From positions 1-64,000 of the forward strand of contig NZ_SACJ01000001.1 of assembly GCF_004016525.1 (NCBI RefSeq): DNA of 64,000 bases, given 5' to 3'. The stretch comes from Flavobacterium sufflavum (lineage in GTDB: Bacteria; Bacteroidota; Bacteroidia; Flavobacteriales; Flavobacteriaceae). Made by a program: the position numbers and the translations under genes. Within the stretch, counting starts at the first letter, position 1, and every line of letters starts with the position of its first letter. Below the pieces are notes generated by a model. It was not told the origin of the DNA. It searched no databases and was given only the letters and a program-made list of their open reading frames with translations. Shown here one piece after another: positions 29,670 through 39,210 of this stretch.

Positions 29670-31433
29670 TTAATTTGGCCCATTATCAGTTTTTACATCT
29701 GCTCTTTGAACTAAATTACTCCCTGTTATTGTTGATGGGAAACCTTTTTTAAATTTAGGCCATATCTGATCCATATCTACCGGACGGAATTCAACCATAT
29801 CCCACATATCTACATGATCTCCACTACCTCCAGTACCTGCAGAAGTTGAATAAAATTTGATTTTATGACGTCCTGTAGTTGTTACGTCGACTATACCTAC
29901 CAATCTTGAAAAAAGTCTGTCTCCACTAACAAATGGGAAAATATAACGCTTGTAACCTTGGGATTCAATTACTTTATCACTATCAGCGTCATTTGGTTTT
30001 TGTCTGGCATTTATAATTCTGGAAGTTTCTACACCATCAAAATACACCTTTGTGCTGGAAGATGATTTTGTATCAATATAATAATAAGAAACCCATATTT
30101 TATAACGTCCCTTAATAATTACAGGGGTAGTAAATTCAAAATTAGTAGTACCACCAGAACCATCACGAAAACGGAAAACATCAAAAAGGTCACCATTAAA
30201 CGCTCCAGTTGTAGGCTTCCAAATCGGTCCATAAGCAGCAGTTTGATTACCTGTCCAGGTAATCCCATTAAATACAGGACCTAGTCTAAATGATGTTGTA
30301 GTCTTTCTATAATTAACAAGATCGTTTGCAAATTCCGGTTGATCGCAAAGATCAAAATAAACTGGCATTGGATTACGTTTTTTAATTGAGAAATTTCCAT
30401 CTACATAATGCAATACTCCGTTTGAACAAGTTACATCACTAACATTTCTTACAACTTTAACCCCCTCTTCCTGTACTCCATTAAAAATATCATGGTTTAA
30501 CAATATCTTCTCCCCGTCTAATTTGGAACTAATAACCTCTAATGGTGCAGCAGTTTCAAGAACAGAACTTGACACTACATCAGCCATATAATTCAATCGA
30601 GGCAATACATGGTATTGTACAAATAAATTCAAACTATCTTTTGCGTTAGTAGGATCACTTGTTGTTGCAGGTGCAATTGGCTTACTGTATCTTGTTTTAA
30701 TTTTATCTAAAGTCCCTAAACCAGCTGCTTCAAACACCGCATTTGTTTGTGCTAAAACAGTTAGATGGCTACCTACATTGTTTGCATCATAAGTAACTGG
30801 CTGGTTTAATTTAGCATACCATCCTGTAGCTTTTAAAACCTCAGTAAACAATGAAAGATTTGGATTAGCTTCAATAGTTTGAGCCAGAGTTTTATCGGCA
30901 ACACGTAACACTTTGTCAATTACATGAATCACACCATTTCCTACTACTAGGTTTGAGGTTAAAACATTGGAAGTTTTGTTAATCGTTGCACTGGAAACTC
31001 CATTAATATTAGCAGCACCGGTTATCAAATATTGACCATATAAACTTGGGACAGCAATTTTTCCATCAGTAAATTCAGTAGTACTGATTTTTTTATCTAA
31101 AATATGCAGTTTAACTATATCCTGCAAATCTTTTAATGGCACATCACTTAATGAAGTAGCACCAACATCTGTTAAATATTGCTTTACCGCATCATTAGTA
31201 GGAAGAAATAAGGTATAAGTACCATAAGTATTCATAAATGATGCAGAATTAGTAAGATCCAAAATTTTTAAAAACATAGAATAATTTGGATTTTCTCTTA
31301 TATATCCAGTAATATTAAGAGTTTCATCGGTACTTTCTTTTATTTTTTGTTCAGAACAATTTTGAAACACTAAAGCTATTAAAAATACTAAAGTAAGTCT
31401 CAACAGGCTAGGCAATCTTAATAATCTTTTCAT
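29670..31433 (-). CDS. FAS1-domain surface lipoprotein with C-terminal beta-sandwich
   Basis: A 587-residue lipoprotein (lipobox VFQNC, Cys about 26). Two FAS1 domains follow. The first, about 35-178, has YSMFLKILDLTN, YTLFLPTNDAVKQYL and GVIHVIDKVLRV. The second, about 185-350, has LSLFTEVLKATGWY, TVLAQTNAVFEAAG and GVLHYVDGNFSI. Residues about 355-570 form a different, probably all-beta unit (KGRYKIWVSYYY, TGRHKIKFYST, GDHVDMWDMVEF) that resembles carbohydrate-binding jelly-rolls in rhythm. It lies between susD (14 bp upstream) and the next FAS1 gene (43 bp). A glycan- or matrix-binding role is inferred; FAS1 domains elsewhere mediate adhesion. Confidence 0.8.
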   Translation of the reverse strand: MKRLLRLPSLLRLTLVFLIALVFQNCSEQKIKESTDETLNITGYIRENPNYSMFLKILDLTNSASFMNTYGTYTLFLPTNDAVKQYLTDVGATSLSDVPLKDLQDIVKLHILDKKISTTEFTDGKIAVPSLYGQYLITGAANINGVSSATINKTSNVLTSNLVVGNGVIHVIDKVLRVADKTLAQTIEANPNLSLFTEVLKATGWYAKLNQPVTYDANNVGSHLTVLAQTNAVFEAAGLGTLDKIKTRYSKPIAPATTSDPTNAKDSLNLFVQYHVLPRLNYMADVVSSSVLETAAPLEVISSKLDGEKILLNHDIFNGVQEEGVKVVRNVSDVTCSNGVLHYVDGNFSIKKRNPMPVYFDLCDQPEFANDLVNYRKTTTSFRLGPVFNGITWTGNQTAAYGPIWKPTTGAFNGDLFDVFRFRDGSGGTTNFEFTTPVIIKGRYKIWVSYYYIDTKSSSSTKVYFDGVETSRIINARQKPNDADSDKVIESQGYKRYIFPFVSGDRLFSRLVGIVDVTTTGRHKIKFYSTSAGTGGSGDHVDMWDMVEFRPVDMDQIWPKFKKGFPSTITGSNLVQRADVKTDNGPN

Positions 31434-31447
31434 GACTTAATTTTTTT

Positions 31448-32965
31448 TTATTTATAAAATGGATTTTGTACTAGGGCTTTATTGGTATAAAGTTCATTCG
31501 CATTAATAGGTAAATAATGGCTATTTGGATCCTTAATTTTTGCAATAATGGATTGTTGTTGATTTACAGGTGCAGTGGCTACCGCTAAATCAATTAACAG
31601 TTGTTTACGTTCGTAATTATTAGCTCGAGCAACACGCAATACATCATACCAACGTTTTCCTTCAAAAGCTAATTCACGGGCACGTTCAGCTAAGATATAA
31701 TCTATGATGTCATCTTTATTAGTTGCAGTTGCAGTAATAGTTTTAGCTGTTTGTGAAATAGCTCTACGTTTTGATCGGATATCAGCAATAATATCAAGTG
31801 CTGCTTGTCCATTCACCTGGCCTCCTAATCTTGTTAAGGCTTCTGCTTGCATCAACAGTACGTCGGCATAACGGTACACAAACCAATGTGTATCTGCCTC
31901 TTGCAGCGTTTTCTTTTCAAAATTATTTAGACCAGTGAATTTATAAATTTCACCTGTTGCACTAATTAATGATGCAAAATCTCCACGAATATCTCTATTT
32001 TCAGCATTATTAGAATCAATTCCAAAGACCTGATCCATTAAAAGTGCTCCCCCTTTAAATTGTGGACGTAATGAAAAAATATTATAAAACGGTCCTAAAT
32101 TAGATGTTGTATATTGAAATTCAAATACGCTTTCAGTTGAATTCCCTTTGGCAAATACAGTATTAAACCAAGTACTCGATGAAGTTTCTATCAATGCAAA
32201 TTTTCCTGAATCCGTTAGCTTTTTTGTAGCATCAAGAGCTCCCTGATAATCTTCTGTCCATAAATAAACATCCGCTAACATAGCATTAATAGCATAAGTG
32301 GTAATGCGCCCTTTGTTAGAAGCGGCACTTCCGTAATTTTCAACAGCATATTCATCAGCCAATTTTAAATCCTTAATTACCTGAGTAAAAATTTCAGATT
32401 GAGTACTTGTAGGGATTTGAAAATTTTCGGCATCACTTAAAGTAGCTTTTAATTTTAAAGGTACATCTTTAAAAGTTCGAGCTAAAGTAAAGTACAAATA
32501 AGCTCTAATTGCCAATGCTTCAGAAAGAAAATGCTTTAATTGCGTATCAGTCAAAGTTGGATCTTCATTTTTAACTGCCGGAGCTAAATCGATAACCGTA
32601 TTACAATAATTGATGGTTCTATAAAAAGCTGCCCAACTAGTCACCTCATTTGAGGCTATAATATTAGAATTCATAATATCCCTCTGATCTTCAGTAACAT
32701 TAAGTCCTTCCGCCAGCATACCTCCTCTCAACTCACCATACATGAATAAATATTCAGTCATTGTAAAATTATCACTTACACCTGGAGGAGAACTCAATAA
32801 AGAAGAATAAATTCCTATTACAGCAGCTTGTATATCCTCTTTGGTTTTCCAGAATTCATCACGAACAATTCCATCCTGAGGACGCAAATCTAAATAATTG
32901 TCGCACGAACTTGCCGAAACAAAAAGTATAAAGATTGCTAATATTGTTTTTATTTTAGTTTGCAT
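31448..32965 (-). CDS. SusD/RagB-family lipoprotein, first of the operon
   Basis: A 505-residue SusD homologue with lipobox SASSC (Cys about 21) and the classic opening DNYLDLRPQDGIVRDEFWKTKEDIQAAV. The helical core includes LSEALAIRAYLYFTLARTF at about 143-161, and the C-terminal motif is ERARELAFEGKRWYDVLRVAR. It follows its SusC by 13 bp. It should bind glycan at the surface as a lid for that SusC. Confidence 0.93.
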   Translation of the reverse strand: MQTKIKTILAIFILFVSASSCDNYLDLRPQDGIVRDEFWKTKEDIQAAVIGIYSSLLSSPPGVSDNFTMTEYLFMYGELRGGMLAEGLNVTEDQRDIMNSNIIASNEVTSWAAFYRTINYCNTVIDLAPAVKNEDPTLTDTQLKHFLSEALAIRAYLYFTLARTFKDVPLKLKATLSDAENFQIPTSTQSEIFTQVIKDLKLADEYAVENYGSAASNKGRITTYAINAMLADVYLWTEDYQGALDATKKLTDSGKFALIETSSSTWFNTVFAKGNSTESVFEFQYTTSNLGPFYNIFSLRPQFKGGALLMDQVFGIDSNNAENRDIRGDFASLISATGEIYKFTGLNNFEKKTLQEADTHWFVYRYADVLLMQAEALTRLGGQVNGQAALDIIADIRSKRRAISQTAKTITATATNKDDIIDYILAERARELAFEGKRWYDVLRVARANNYERKQLLIDLAVATAPVNQQQSIIAKIKDPNSHYLPINANELYTNKALVQNPFYK

Positions 32966-32978
32966 AAATATATTTTTT

Positions 32979-35900
32979 TTAAAAACGAGTTGTTAGACCA
33001 AATGAAAAACGTTTGGTAGCTGGTGTAGAAGCCTTATCTAAAGCCATCCCAAAAGGACCAGGTCCCATACTCACCTCTGGGTCTTGACCTCTGTATTTTG
33101 TAAAAGTATACAGGTTATCTGCAATTACGTTCAACCTTACTTCATCTAAATTCAATTTTTTCAATAGATTTTTACCAAAACTATAGCTAAGACTTACTGA
33201 ACGAAGACGAACAAAAGAAGCATCCTCCACATAACGATCAGAACCTAACCAGTTATAACCTGTACCATAAACCGCTCTTGGCATATTAGTCACATCACCC
33301 GGATTACGCCATCTAGACAAAACTGCTGTACTTTGATTGCTCCAGCCATACATATTAGTGGTTTTCATATCTGTATCATTAACAATATCATAATTCAAAC
33401 GATACGTAAAGAAAAGATTTAGTTTCCATTGGTTGTTCAAACTTATATTTGGACCAAAACCTCCTGATAGTTTAGGATTACTGTTTCCTAAATACACTAC
33501 ATCACGACTGTCAATGTTACCATCTTTATTGATATCTTCATAAATAGCATCTCCTGGTTGAAAGGTATAATCAGTTAATGGGTAATTGAAACGCATCAAT
33601 ACATCCTGACCATTAGGTCCTACAATTACATTTCCTCTGGCATCTCTGGCTTTAGTTGCCTCAAGATCTTTATAAACTCCTTTAAATCTATATCCATAAA
33701 ATGACCCAAAAGGATTATCTACTTGCAGAAAACGTTTGAATTCTCCATTTCTATCCGTATTTCCACTTTCATTTGGATAATACTCTGATATTTCAGTAAT
33801 CATGTTTTGATTAGCAGAAATATTAAAATTAAAATCCATTTTCCATTTTTTAGTTTTCAATAGAGTGGCATTAATTCCTATTTCCCATCCTCTATTTTTC
33901 ATTGTTCCTACATTTTGGTCAGATACATTAGTAAACCCAGAAACCGAACTCACATCAAGATCTTTAAAAAGAAGATCCTTAGTAGTCGTTTGGTATATTT
34001 CGGCATCTATACTCAAACGTTTGTTAAACATTTGGAGATTGAATCCTAAGTTTTTACCAATTTTTGTTTCCCAACGTAAATTAGTCAATTGCATATTTGT
34101 TGGAATAATACCATTAATACCTAAATATTGGGTGTCATAATTATCATAAATATTAAAAAACCGATAATCATATTTAGGTGCTCCTCCAGAATGTCCATAA
34201 CTCAACCTCATACTTAAGTCATCCAGATTTTTTATATTCTTCATAAAAGGTTCTCCTGAAATCCTCCAACGGGTAGATATAGAAGGAAAATATCCATATC
34301 TGTTGTTTGCAGCAAATTTTGAATTACCATCAGCTCTTATACCCACATTTATAATATAGCGATCTAACAAGCCATATTGAGCACTAAACACCGCTCCTAC
34401 ATTTCTTGCCTGTGTATTAGAAGCAGACAATGTTCCTGTTTCTGCTCTGGAAGGATTTGATGGATCAGTCAATAAAGACGAAGCCGTATTTGAGGTCATT
34501 GCCTGATGTGAAGTATAACGGAAATCATTAGATTGCAATGACAATAAAGCTTGAAAAGTCTGGTTTTCCCCTATGTTAGGCGTATAAATAAAATTCGTCT
34601 TAGTAATAATACTAGCCTGATCAGAATCAGCATCTGCAGCTCTGTTTACTACTGTTTCAGTAAATGGACGACCTGTCGCACTTTGAGGTAAAAAAGATTT
34701 GTTTTTTCTGGACAAATAATCAAACTGTAAGTCGAAAGTCGACATAAATACTTTAGGAATAATATCTACACTCAAATTAAAGTGAGGTACAACACGATCC
34801 TCTGAGATATCGTTACTAGCTAATTCAGCCATAGCAAGTGGATTGTAAGTACTTCCATAGGTTCCCTGAACATTCCCTGCAGGGGAGAAGTAATTAGGTG
34901 TTAAATTACCTGATGCATCAAATTCATAAATACTCATATTAGGCATTTTAGTATAAGCAACACTTCTTATTTTGTCTTCAGTATCCTTTGAATTAACATA
35001 ATTACGTTCAGTATCTGTATGAGTATAAGAAATATCGGTCTTGAACTTAATACGATCAGAAACCACATAATCTAAGTTCAACCTTGCATTTACCCTTTCT
35101 AAACCAGTACCTATAGTAACCCCTTTCTGTTTAAGATAACCTACAGAAGTAAAATATCTGGCTTTTTGTCCTCCTCCACTTAAAGAAAGGTTGTGATCAC
35201 CAGTCATACCAACTTGAGTAATAGCATCTACCCAATTGGTATTTTGGCTATAGTTTTTATAGTAGTATACATCTTGTGGATCGTATTGAAACTCCTTTAC
35301 GTTTAAAGTATTCAAAGGCACTCCATTTCTATTCATAAATTCCTCAGGAATCAATTGCGAGTATTGATCTCCATTTAACATTGGAATAGTAGGTGGCAAC
35401 TTAGAATAAGTTCCTCTATAAGTATAAGTAATCTTTGGTGCACTTACTCCTCCACGTTTAGTAGTAATTAACAAAACCCCACTAGCTGCACGAGAACCCC
35501 AAATAGCAGTAGCAGCTGCATCTTTTAAAATAGTAATGGTTTCAATATCTGAAGGAGCAATATTAATTAAAGCTGCATAACCTTGTTCATCAGCTGAACC
35601 AAAATTAAAATCTTCAGGTACTGAAGTTTCATAAGGCATACCATCAACAACAATTAATGGATCTGAAGAACCTGTAATAGAAGAAGTACCACGAATACGG
35701 ATTTGCATACCTGCTCCTGGATCACCACTATTAGCCACAATATCCACACCTGACAAACGTCCTTGTAAAGCCTCATCAATAGACGCTGCCTGCGTATTTT
35801 CTAAATCCGCAGCATTAATACTCACCGAACTCGTAGTACGATCACGATCTGCAATTCTCATCAATCCATTATCTGATGATTTTTTAGAAGTAACAACAAT

Positions 35901-36254
35901 CTCTTTTAAAGATTCTACCGTTGAAACCAACTTAACCTTAATGGACTGCCTCCCATTAATCGATACAACTTGAGATTTATAACCTATAGTTGAAATCAAT
36001 AATTTATTATTTGGATTTTTAACACGAATGGCAAAATTTCCATCAATATCAGTTACCACACCTCCTACAGTACGATTATCAGTATCCTGTTCAGCAACAG
36101 TAACCATAGGAATGGTTTGATTATCACTAGCATCTATAACCTGACCTCGAACTAATAGAGCAGTACTAGGCTGTTGTGCTAATGCAGGTAAAGCAGCCAA
36201 AATAACTAAGGCAAATGTAAAACTGCGTAATATATTTGTAATTTGTTGTCTCAT
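32979..36254 (-). CDS. SusC/RagA-family TonB-dependent transporter, first of the operon
   Basis: A 1091-residue outer-membrane channel with signal peptide (about 1-26, ends PALAQ) and CarboxypepD_reg-like domain (about 34-115, LVRGQVIDASDNQTIPMVTV, GGVVTDIDGNFAI). The plug follows (GRLSGVDIVANSGDPGAGMQ, IRIRGTSSITGSSDPLIVVDG, ILKDAAATAIWGSRAASGV), then a beta-barrel ending FGLTTRF. Its start codon overlaps the stop of the upstream FAS1 gene by one base (TAATG on the minus strand), so the two are translationally coupled. This links the four-FAS1 lipoprotein tightly to this transporter. Confidence 0.95.
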   Translation of the reverse strand: MRQQITNILRSFTFALVILAALPALAQQPSTALLVRGQVIDASDNQTIPMVTVAEQDTDNRTVGGVVTDIDGNFAIRVKNPNNKLLISTIGYKSQVVSINGRQSIKVKLVSTVESLKEIVVTSKKSSDNGLMRIADRDRTTSSVSINAADLENTQAASIDEALQGRLSGVDIVANSGDPGAGMQIRIRGTSSITGSSDPLIVVDGMPYETSVPEDFNFGSADEQGYAALINIAPSDIETITILKDAAATAIWGSRAASGVLLITTKRGGVSAPKITYTYRGTYSKLPPTIPMLNGDQYSQLIPEEFMNRNGVPLNTLNVKEFQYDPQDVYYYKNYSQNTNWVDAITQVGMTGDHNLSLSGGGQKARYFTSVGYLKQKGVTIGTGLERVNARLNLDYVVSDRIKFKTDISYTHTDTERNYVNSKDTEDKIRSVAYTKMPNMSIYEFDASGNLTPNYFSPAGNVQGTYGSTYNPLAMAELASNDISEDRVVPHFNLSVDIIPKVFMSTFDLQFDYLSRKNKSFLPQSATGRPFTETVVNRAADADSDQASIITKTNFIYTPNIGENQTFQALLSLQSNDFRYTSHQAMTSNTASSLLTDPSNPSRAETGTLSASNTQARNVGAVFSAQYGLLDRYIINVGIRADGNSKFAANNRYGYFPSISTRWRISGEPFMKNIKNLDDLSMRLSYGHSGGAPKYDYRFFNIYDNYDTQYLGINGIIPTNMQLTNLRWETKIGKNLGFNLQMFNKRLSIDAEIYQTTTKDLLFKDLDVSSVSGFTNVSDQNVGTMKNRGWEIGINATLLKTKKWKMDFNFNISANQNMITEISEYYPNESGNTDRNGEFKRFLQVDNPFGSFYGYRFKGVYKDLEATKARDARGNVIVGPNGQDVLMRFNYPLTDYTFQPGDAIYEDINKDGNIDSRDVVYLGNSNPKLSGGFGPNISLNNQWKLNLFFTYRLNYDIVNDTDMKTTNMYGWSNQSTAVLSRWRNPGDVTNMPRAVYGTGYNWLGSDRYVEDASFVRLRSVSLSYSFGKNLLKKLNLDEVRLNVIADNLYTFTKYRGQDPEVSMGPGPFGMALDKASTPATKRFSFGLTTRF

Positions 36255-38482
36255 TAGAATTCCGTATATTTAAGATAGTTGTCCACTAATTGAATTAAAG
36301 ATCTATCTGCTAAGTTATTACTGCTTGCTACAATAATTTTAGCAGCCGCATTATTATTAGTTACTGGAGAAACATCCTTAAATGTCAATGTTCCAGGGAC
36401 ACTAGATGATCCCGGAGTGCTACTCACTCCAACATAAGTTTTATCTCCTTTACTATTTTTCCTTAAGGTTTCAAACTGTCCTATTGAAAGTCCATCATTT
36501 GAAACAGTTTTAACTATAATATGGTAACGGATAAAATCGGCAATTAAATCTTTCTCTCCTTGTACTGTAGTAGCAGGATTTGACGGAAGTACTCCATCAG
36601 TAATCGCCTTCGCAATTGCAGCATTATTTGGCACTATAAAAGTATAAGAACTACCCAACTCAACACCTTCAATTTTACCTGTAGCTGCAGTATAAATAGA
36701 TGAATTTTTTAAATACTGGACAAAGCTATAAAATTGCGAAGTACTGTTTGGTGCTAATTTCTCTATTGCCAAACCTTGTAGTTTCTCAGCATATTTTGGT
36801 AAATTATCAATATAATAAACAGTACCATTTTGTTGCACCTCTTTTTTTACTATGTTAACATAAGTACCATCCTCATCATTTCCTGCAGCATAAATTTTAT
36901 TATTATTCCATCTTATGTACTCACCCGGAATTTCATCATCTCCGGTACGAATGATACCCGAAGTAGTTCCAATATTATCCAACTCTCCATTTGGTGTAAG
37001 AACAATACAGTTATACAAAAGTCTTAATAACTTATTACGGGGATCAGTCTTAGTACTATAGACCCAAGCTGATTTATCAAAATCATAGCTAATCCCTAAA
37101 CTTTTCAACACTGCATCAGAAGGCAAGAAAAGAGTGAATTTCTGACTGATATCACTAACCATTCCTTTATAATTTTCCGGAGTTTCATTCAACAATCTTG
37201 TAGCAAGCAAAAAATCAGGATCTAAATATGCCGAAGTATAAACGCTATAGAATAAATCAGATTTTTGAACTTTATTAGTTCCGTAAAAGAATCCATTACT
37301 TAAAACTTGTTTATCTGTAATATCAGTATTGAAATCAAATCGTAATTCTTCTTTTAAACCATTGATATAATTCTCTTTTAAACTTGGCCATACAGCCCCC
37401 TGAACCATGTGAGCATTGACTAAATCCTGTATCACATATCTAGGCAGCGCAGCAACAGAGGAGTAATGCTTAAGCAAAATTTTATCTCTAAAATCTATAA
37501 AAGCATTATTCTCAGGTGCGAACAAAGTATAGGCATCGGCCTGACCATCATTATCTTCTAATTTCACATAATTTTCATTATTAGGTGAGAATGCCAAAGT
37601 AGGATCATAAAACCTTACATAAACATTATCCGATTTACCAGTGTAGTTGTAGTAATTAGTTGTAGCAGTCTGACTAAGACCATAAATAATTAAATTATTC
37701 TCTATAAGTTTACGAAACTCGCTGTATTTGCTAACTGCTTTTTTACTATCTTCTTCTAAATACTGTTCGATATTCAATAATGGAAGATTTACTTTATCAA
37801 CCTCATGGATAATACCATTCTCAGCAACAATATCAGTTTGTACTACTTTAGAGTCAAAAAGATTAAAACCCGTATATTGACCACTTGGATAGAAAAAATT
37901 AAAATCAGTAGCACTCAAATTTTTAGCAGCAAAATATTCATCTGTAAAATAAGTAACATACTTATTATTATTATCTCCTGCAAACCAGGCTCCATTACGA
38001 TTAGCGGCTACTGTAACGGTAGGAACTCCATTAACATCTCTTGTAACGTAACCATCATAAAAGGCAGTTCTCCTTCTAAAAGCATTATCTGCCACCCATC
38101 CTTTTGATGATTGGTAATCCGAAAGCTGGTCTTTTCTAAAAGCATTATAAACAAGTGCGTATTTAACAATTTTAGATGCAGTAGCATCATCAATCTTGCT
38201 TACGTCAGATATTCCTTTTTCCTGAAAATACTTAGTAAAAGCAGCATCATTAGGTGCAAACATAGTCCAATATCCTGATTTACTCAAGATATCTTTGTAG
38301 CCTGCTTTTTCAATTAAAGCAGTAAAATTTTTAAAATTACCTCTGGTATCCAACTGCTGGTAAATTGGATCTTCGAGATAATCCGGACGCCCATAGTACT
38401 CATCAAATGCGTCTCGACTACAACTGGCAAATAAAGCCAGAAGTGGCATGATTAATAAATAGTAGTTAATTTTTCTCTTCAT
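36254..38482 (-). CDS. Large multi-FAS1 surface lipoprotein, first gene of the operon
   Basis: A 742-residue lipoprotein with lipobox LFASC (Cys about 21). I count four FAS1-type units. Unit 1 is about 45-235 with an insertion (FTALIEKAGYKDIL, YWTMFAPNDAAFTKYF, NGIIHEVDKVNLP). Unit 2 is about 240-420 (YTLFAPENNAFIDF). Unit 3 is about 420-565 (FTLFLPSDAVLKSLG, GTVYYIDNLP). Unit 4 is about 580-742 (YTFIVPNNAAIAKAI, DRSLIQLVDNYLKY). No catalytic motif is visible. It is the first gene after a well-formed promoter and overlaps susC by one base. FAS1 proteins can mediate adhesion or bind polysaccharide, so a surface ligand-capture or complex-scaffolding role is inferred. Confidence 0.8.
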   Translation of the reverse strand: MKRKINYYLLIMPLLALFASCSRDAFDEYYGRPDYLEDPIYQQLDTRGNFKNFTALIEKAGYKDILSKSGYWTMFAPNDAAFTKYFQEKGISDVSKIDDATASKIVKYALVYNAFRKDQLSDYQSSKGWVADNAFRRRTAFYDGYVTRDVNGVPTVTVAANRNGAWFAGDNNNKYVTYFTDEYFAAKNLSATDFNFFYPSGQYTGFNLFDSKVVQTDIVAENGIIHEVDKVNLPLLNIEQYLEEDSKKAVSKYSEFRKLIENNLIIYGLSQTATTNYYNYTGKSDNVYVRFYDPTLAFSPNNENYVKLEDNDGQADAYTLFAPENNAFIDFRDKILLKHYSSVAALPRYVIQDLVNAHMVQGAVWPSLKENYINGLKEELRFDFNTDITDKQVLSNGFFYGTNKVQKSDLFYSVYTSAYLDPDFLLATRLLNETPENYKGMVSDISQKFTLFLPSDAVLKSLGISYDFDKSAWVYSTKTDPRNKLLRLLYNCIVLTPNGELDNIGTTSGIIRTGDDEIPGEYIRWNNNKIYAAGNDEDGTYVNIVKKEVQQNGTVYYIDNLPKYAEKLQGLAIEKLAPNSTSQFYSFVQYLKNSSIYTAATGKIEGVELGSSYTFIVPNNAAIAKAITDGVLPSNPATTVQGEKDLIADFIRYHIIVKTVSNDGLSIGQFETLRKNSKGDKTYVGVSSTPGSSSVPGTLTFKDVSPVTNNNAAAKIIVASSNNLADRSLIQLVDNYLKYTEF

Positions 38483-38559
38483 TATTTGGTTAGCTTATAA
38501 AGTGGTGAATAAATTAATTTGTGTTTTTTTTAACTATTTTTTGCTAAGTTTTAACTTTT

Positions 38560-38604
38560 CAAAGTTATATGTTCAACTTATTACATCTATCCTGCCGTAT
38601 CCTG
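38560..38604 (-). promoter_or_regulatory. Promoter A: tandem CAGGATA boxes plus -7 box for the FAS1/SusCD operon
   Basis: Read on the minus strand, CAGGATA (38604-38598), three bases, then CAGGATA again (38594-38588) form an exact direct repeat with a 10-bp period. Twenty nt further is TAACTTTG (38567-38560), a full TAnnTTTG match. The start codon of the first FAS1 gene follows about 78 nt later. There is no TTG at -33; the repeat occupies that place, as an activator site would. Confidence 0.65.
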
Positions 38605-38787
38605 TTTTTCATGTATATATAAAAAAAAACAACATTAAATATACATATCACATTGTATTTCCTAATATTTTAAGAATAGAAAAAACATTGAATTTATTAG
38701 GCTTATAAAACATTACACCCCCCTAAATAAATGCACAAAAAACATATATATTAATTTAACATATATTTTGTAATTAAGAAAATATTT

Positions 38788-38822
38788 CAAATCATAATAC
38801 AGAATTTCGCTATACTGTCCTG
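38788..38822 (-). promoter_or_regulatory. Possible distal half-site of the CAGGATA type
   Basis: On the minus strand CAGGACA (38822-38816) is followed after exactly 20 nt by ATGATTTG (38795-38788). The upstream heptamer of the pair is not recognisable, and the -7-like octamer keeps only TTTG. It may be a weak second site 220 bp behind promoter A or chance. Confidence 0.25.
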
Positions 38823-39054
38823 TACCAAAATAAAACCAATCTTTTGTTAATAATTCCCAAGGTCTTAAACAAATATATTTTTATCAAGATTAAACATGTT
38901 AATTAATCAAAAACCAAAGGGTTAGAATTTCATTTTTATAACTACACCTTAAAATATTTACCTTTCTGATTAAACTAAACAAGAAGATTTCATCAAAACA
39001 ACAATAAAGATAAAAAACACAAATCACCTAACTATCAGGCACTTAAAAAAAACG

Positions 39055-39166
39055 CAATCATTTCAATTAAAAATCCAACAAACACAAAACAACCTCAACA
39101 ACTTATCATCAAAATCAAAAAACCTAAAAAAAATTAAAAAAACACCTCTACCTATATTATTTATTA
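39055..39166. other. 112-nt stretch without a single G on the plus strand
   Basis: In the 728-bp gap between the FAS1 operon and the GntR gene, positions 39055-39166 contain only A, C and T on the plus strand, with many A-tracts. No ORF or hairpin explains it. The rest of the gap holds promoter A, the half-site at 38788-38822 and the gntR -7 box; otherwise I see only AT-rich sequence. Confidence 0.6.
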
Positions 39167-39177
39167 GAAATAAAGTT

Positions 39178-39185
39178 TAAATTTG
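39178..39185 (+). promoter_or_regulatory. -7 box of the gntR-xylB-xylA operon
   Basis: TAAATTTG is a full TAnnTTTG match 25 nt before the gntR start codon. No CAGGATA pair lies 20 nt upstream, so this operon is not an evident member of that regulon. Confidence 0.5.
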
Positions 39186-39210
39186 CATACCGGAACAGAA
39201 CAGCACAAAA

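Noticed and set aside
23201..38482. Possible duplication origin of the two SusCD pairs in the FAS1 operon
   Set aside because: The two SusC and two SusD proteins are too different in length, plug motifs and N-termini to be a recent tandem duplication; no long shared runs are visible.
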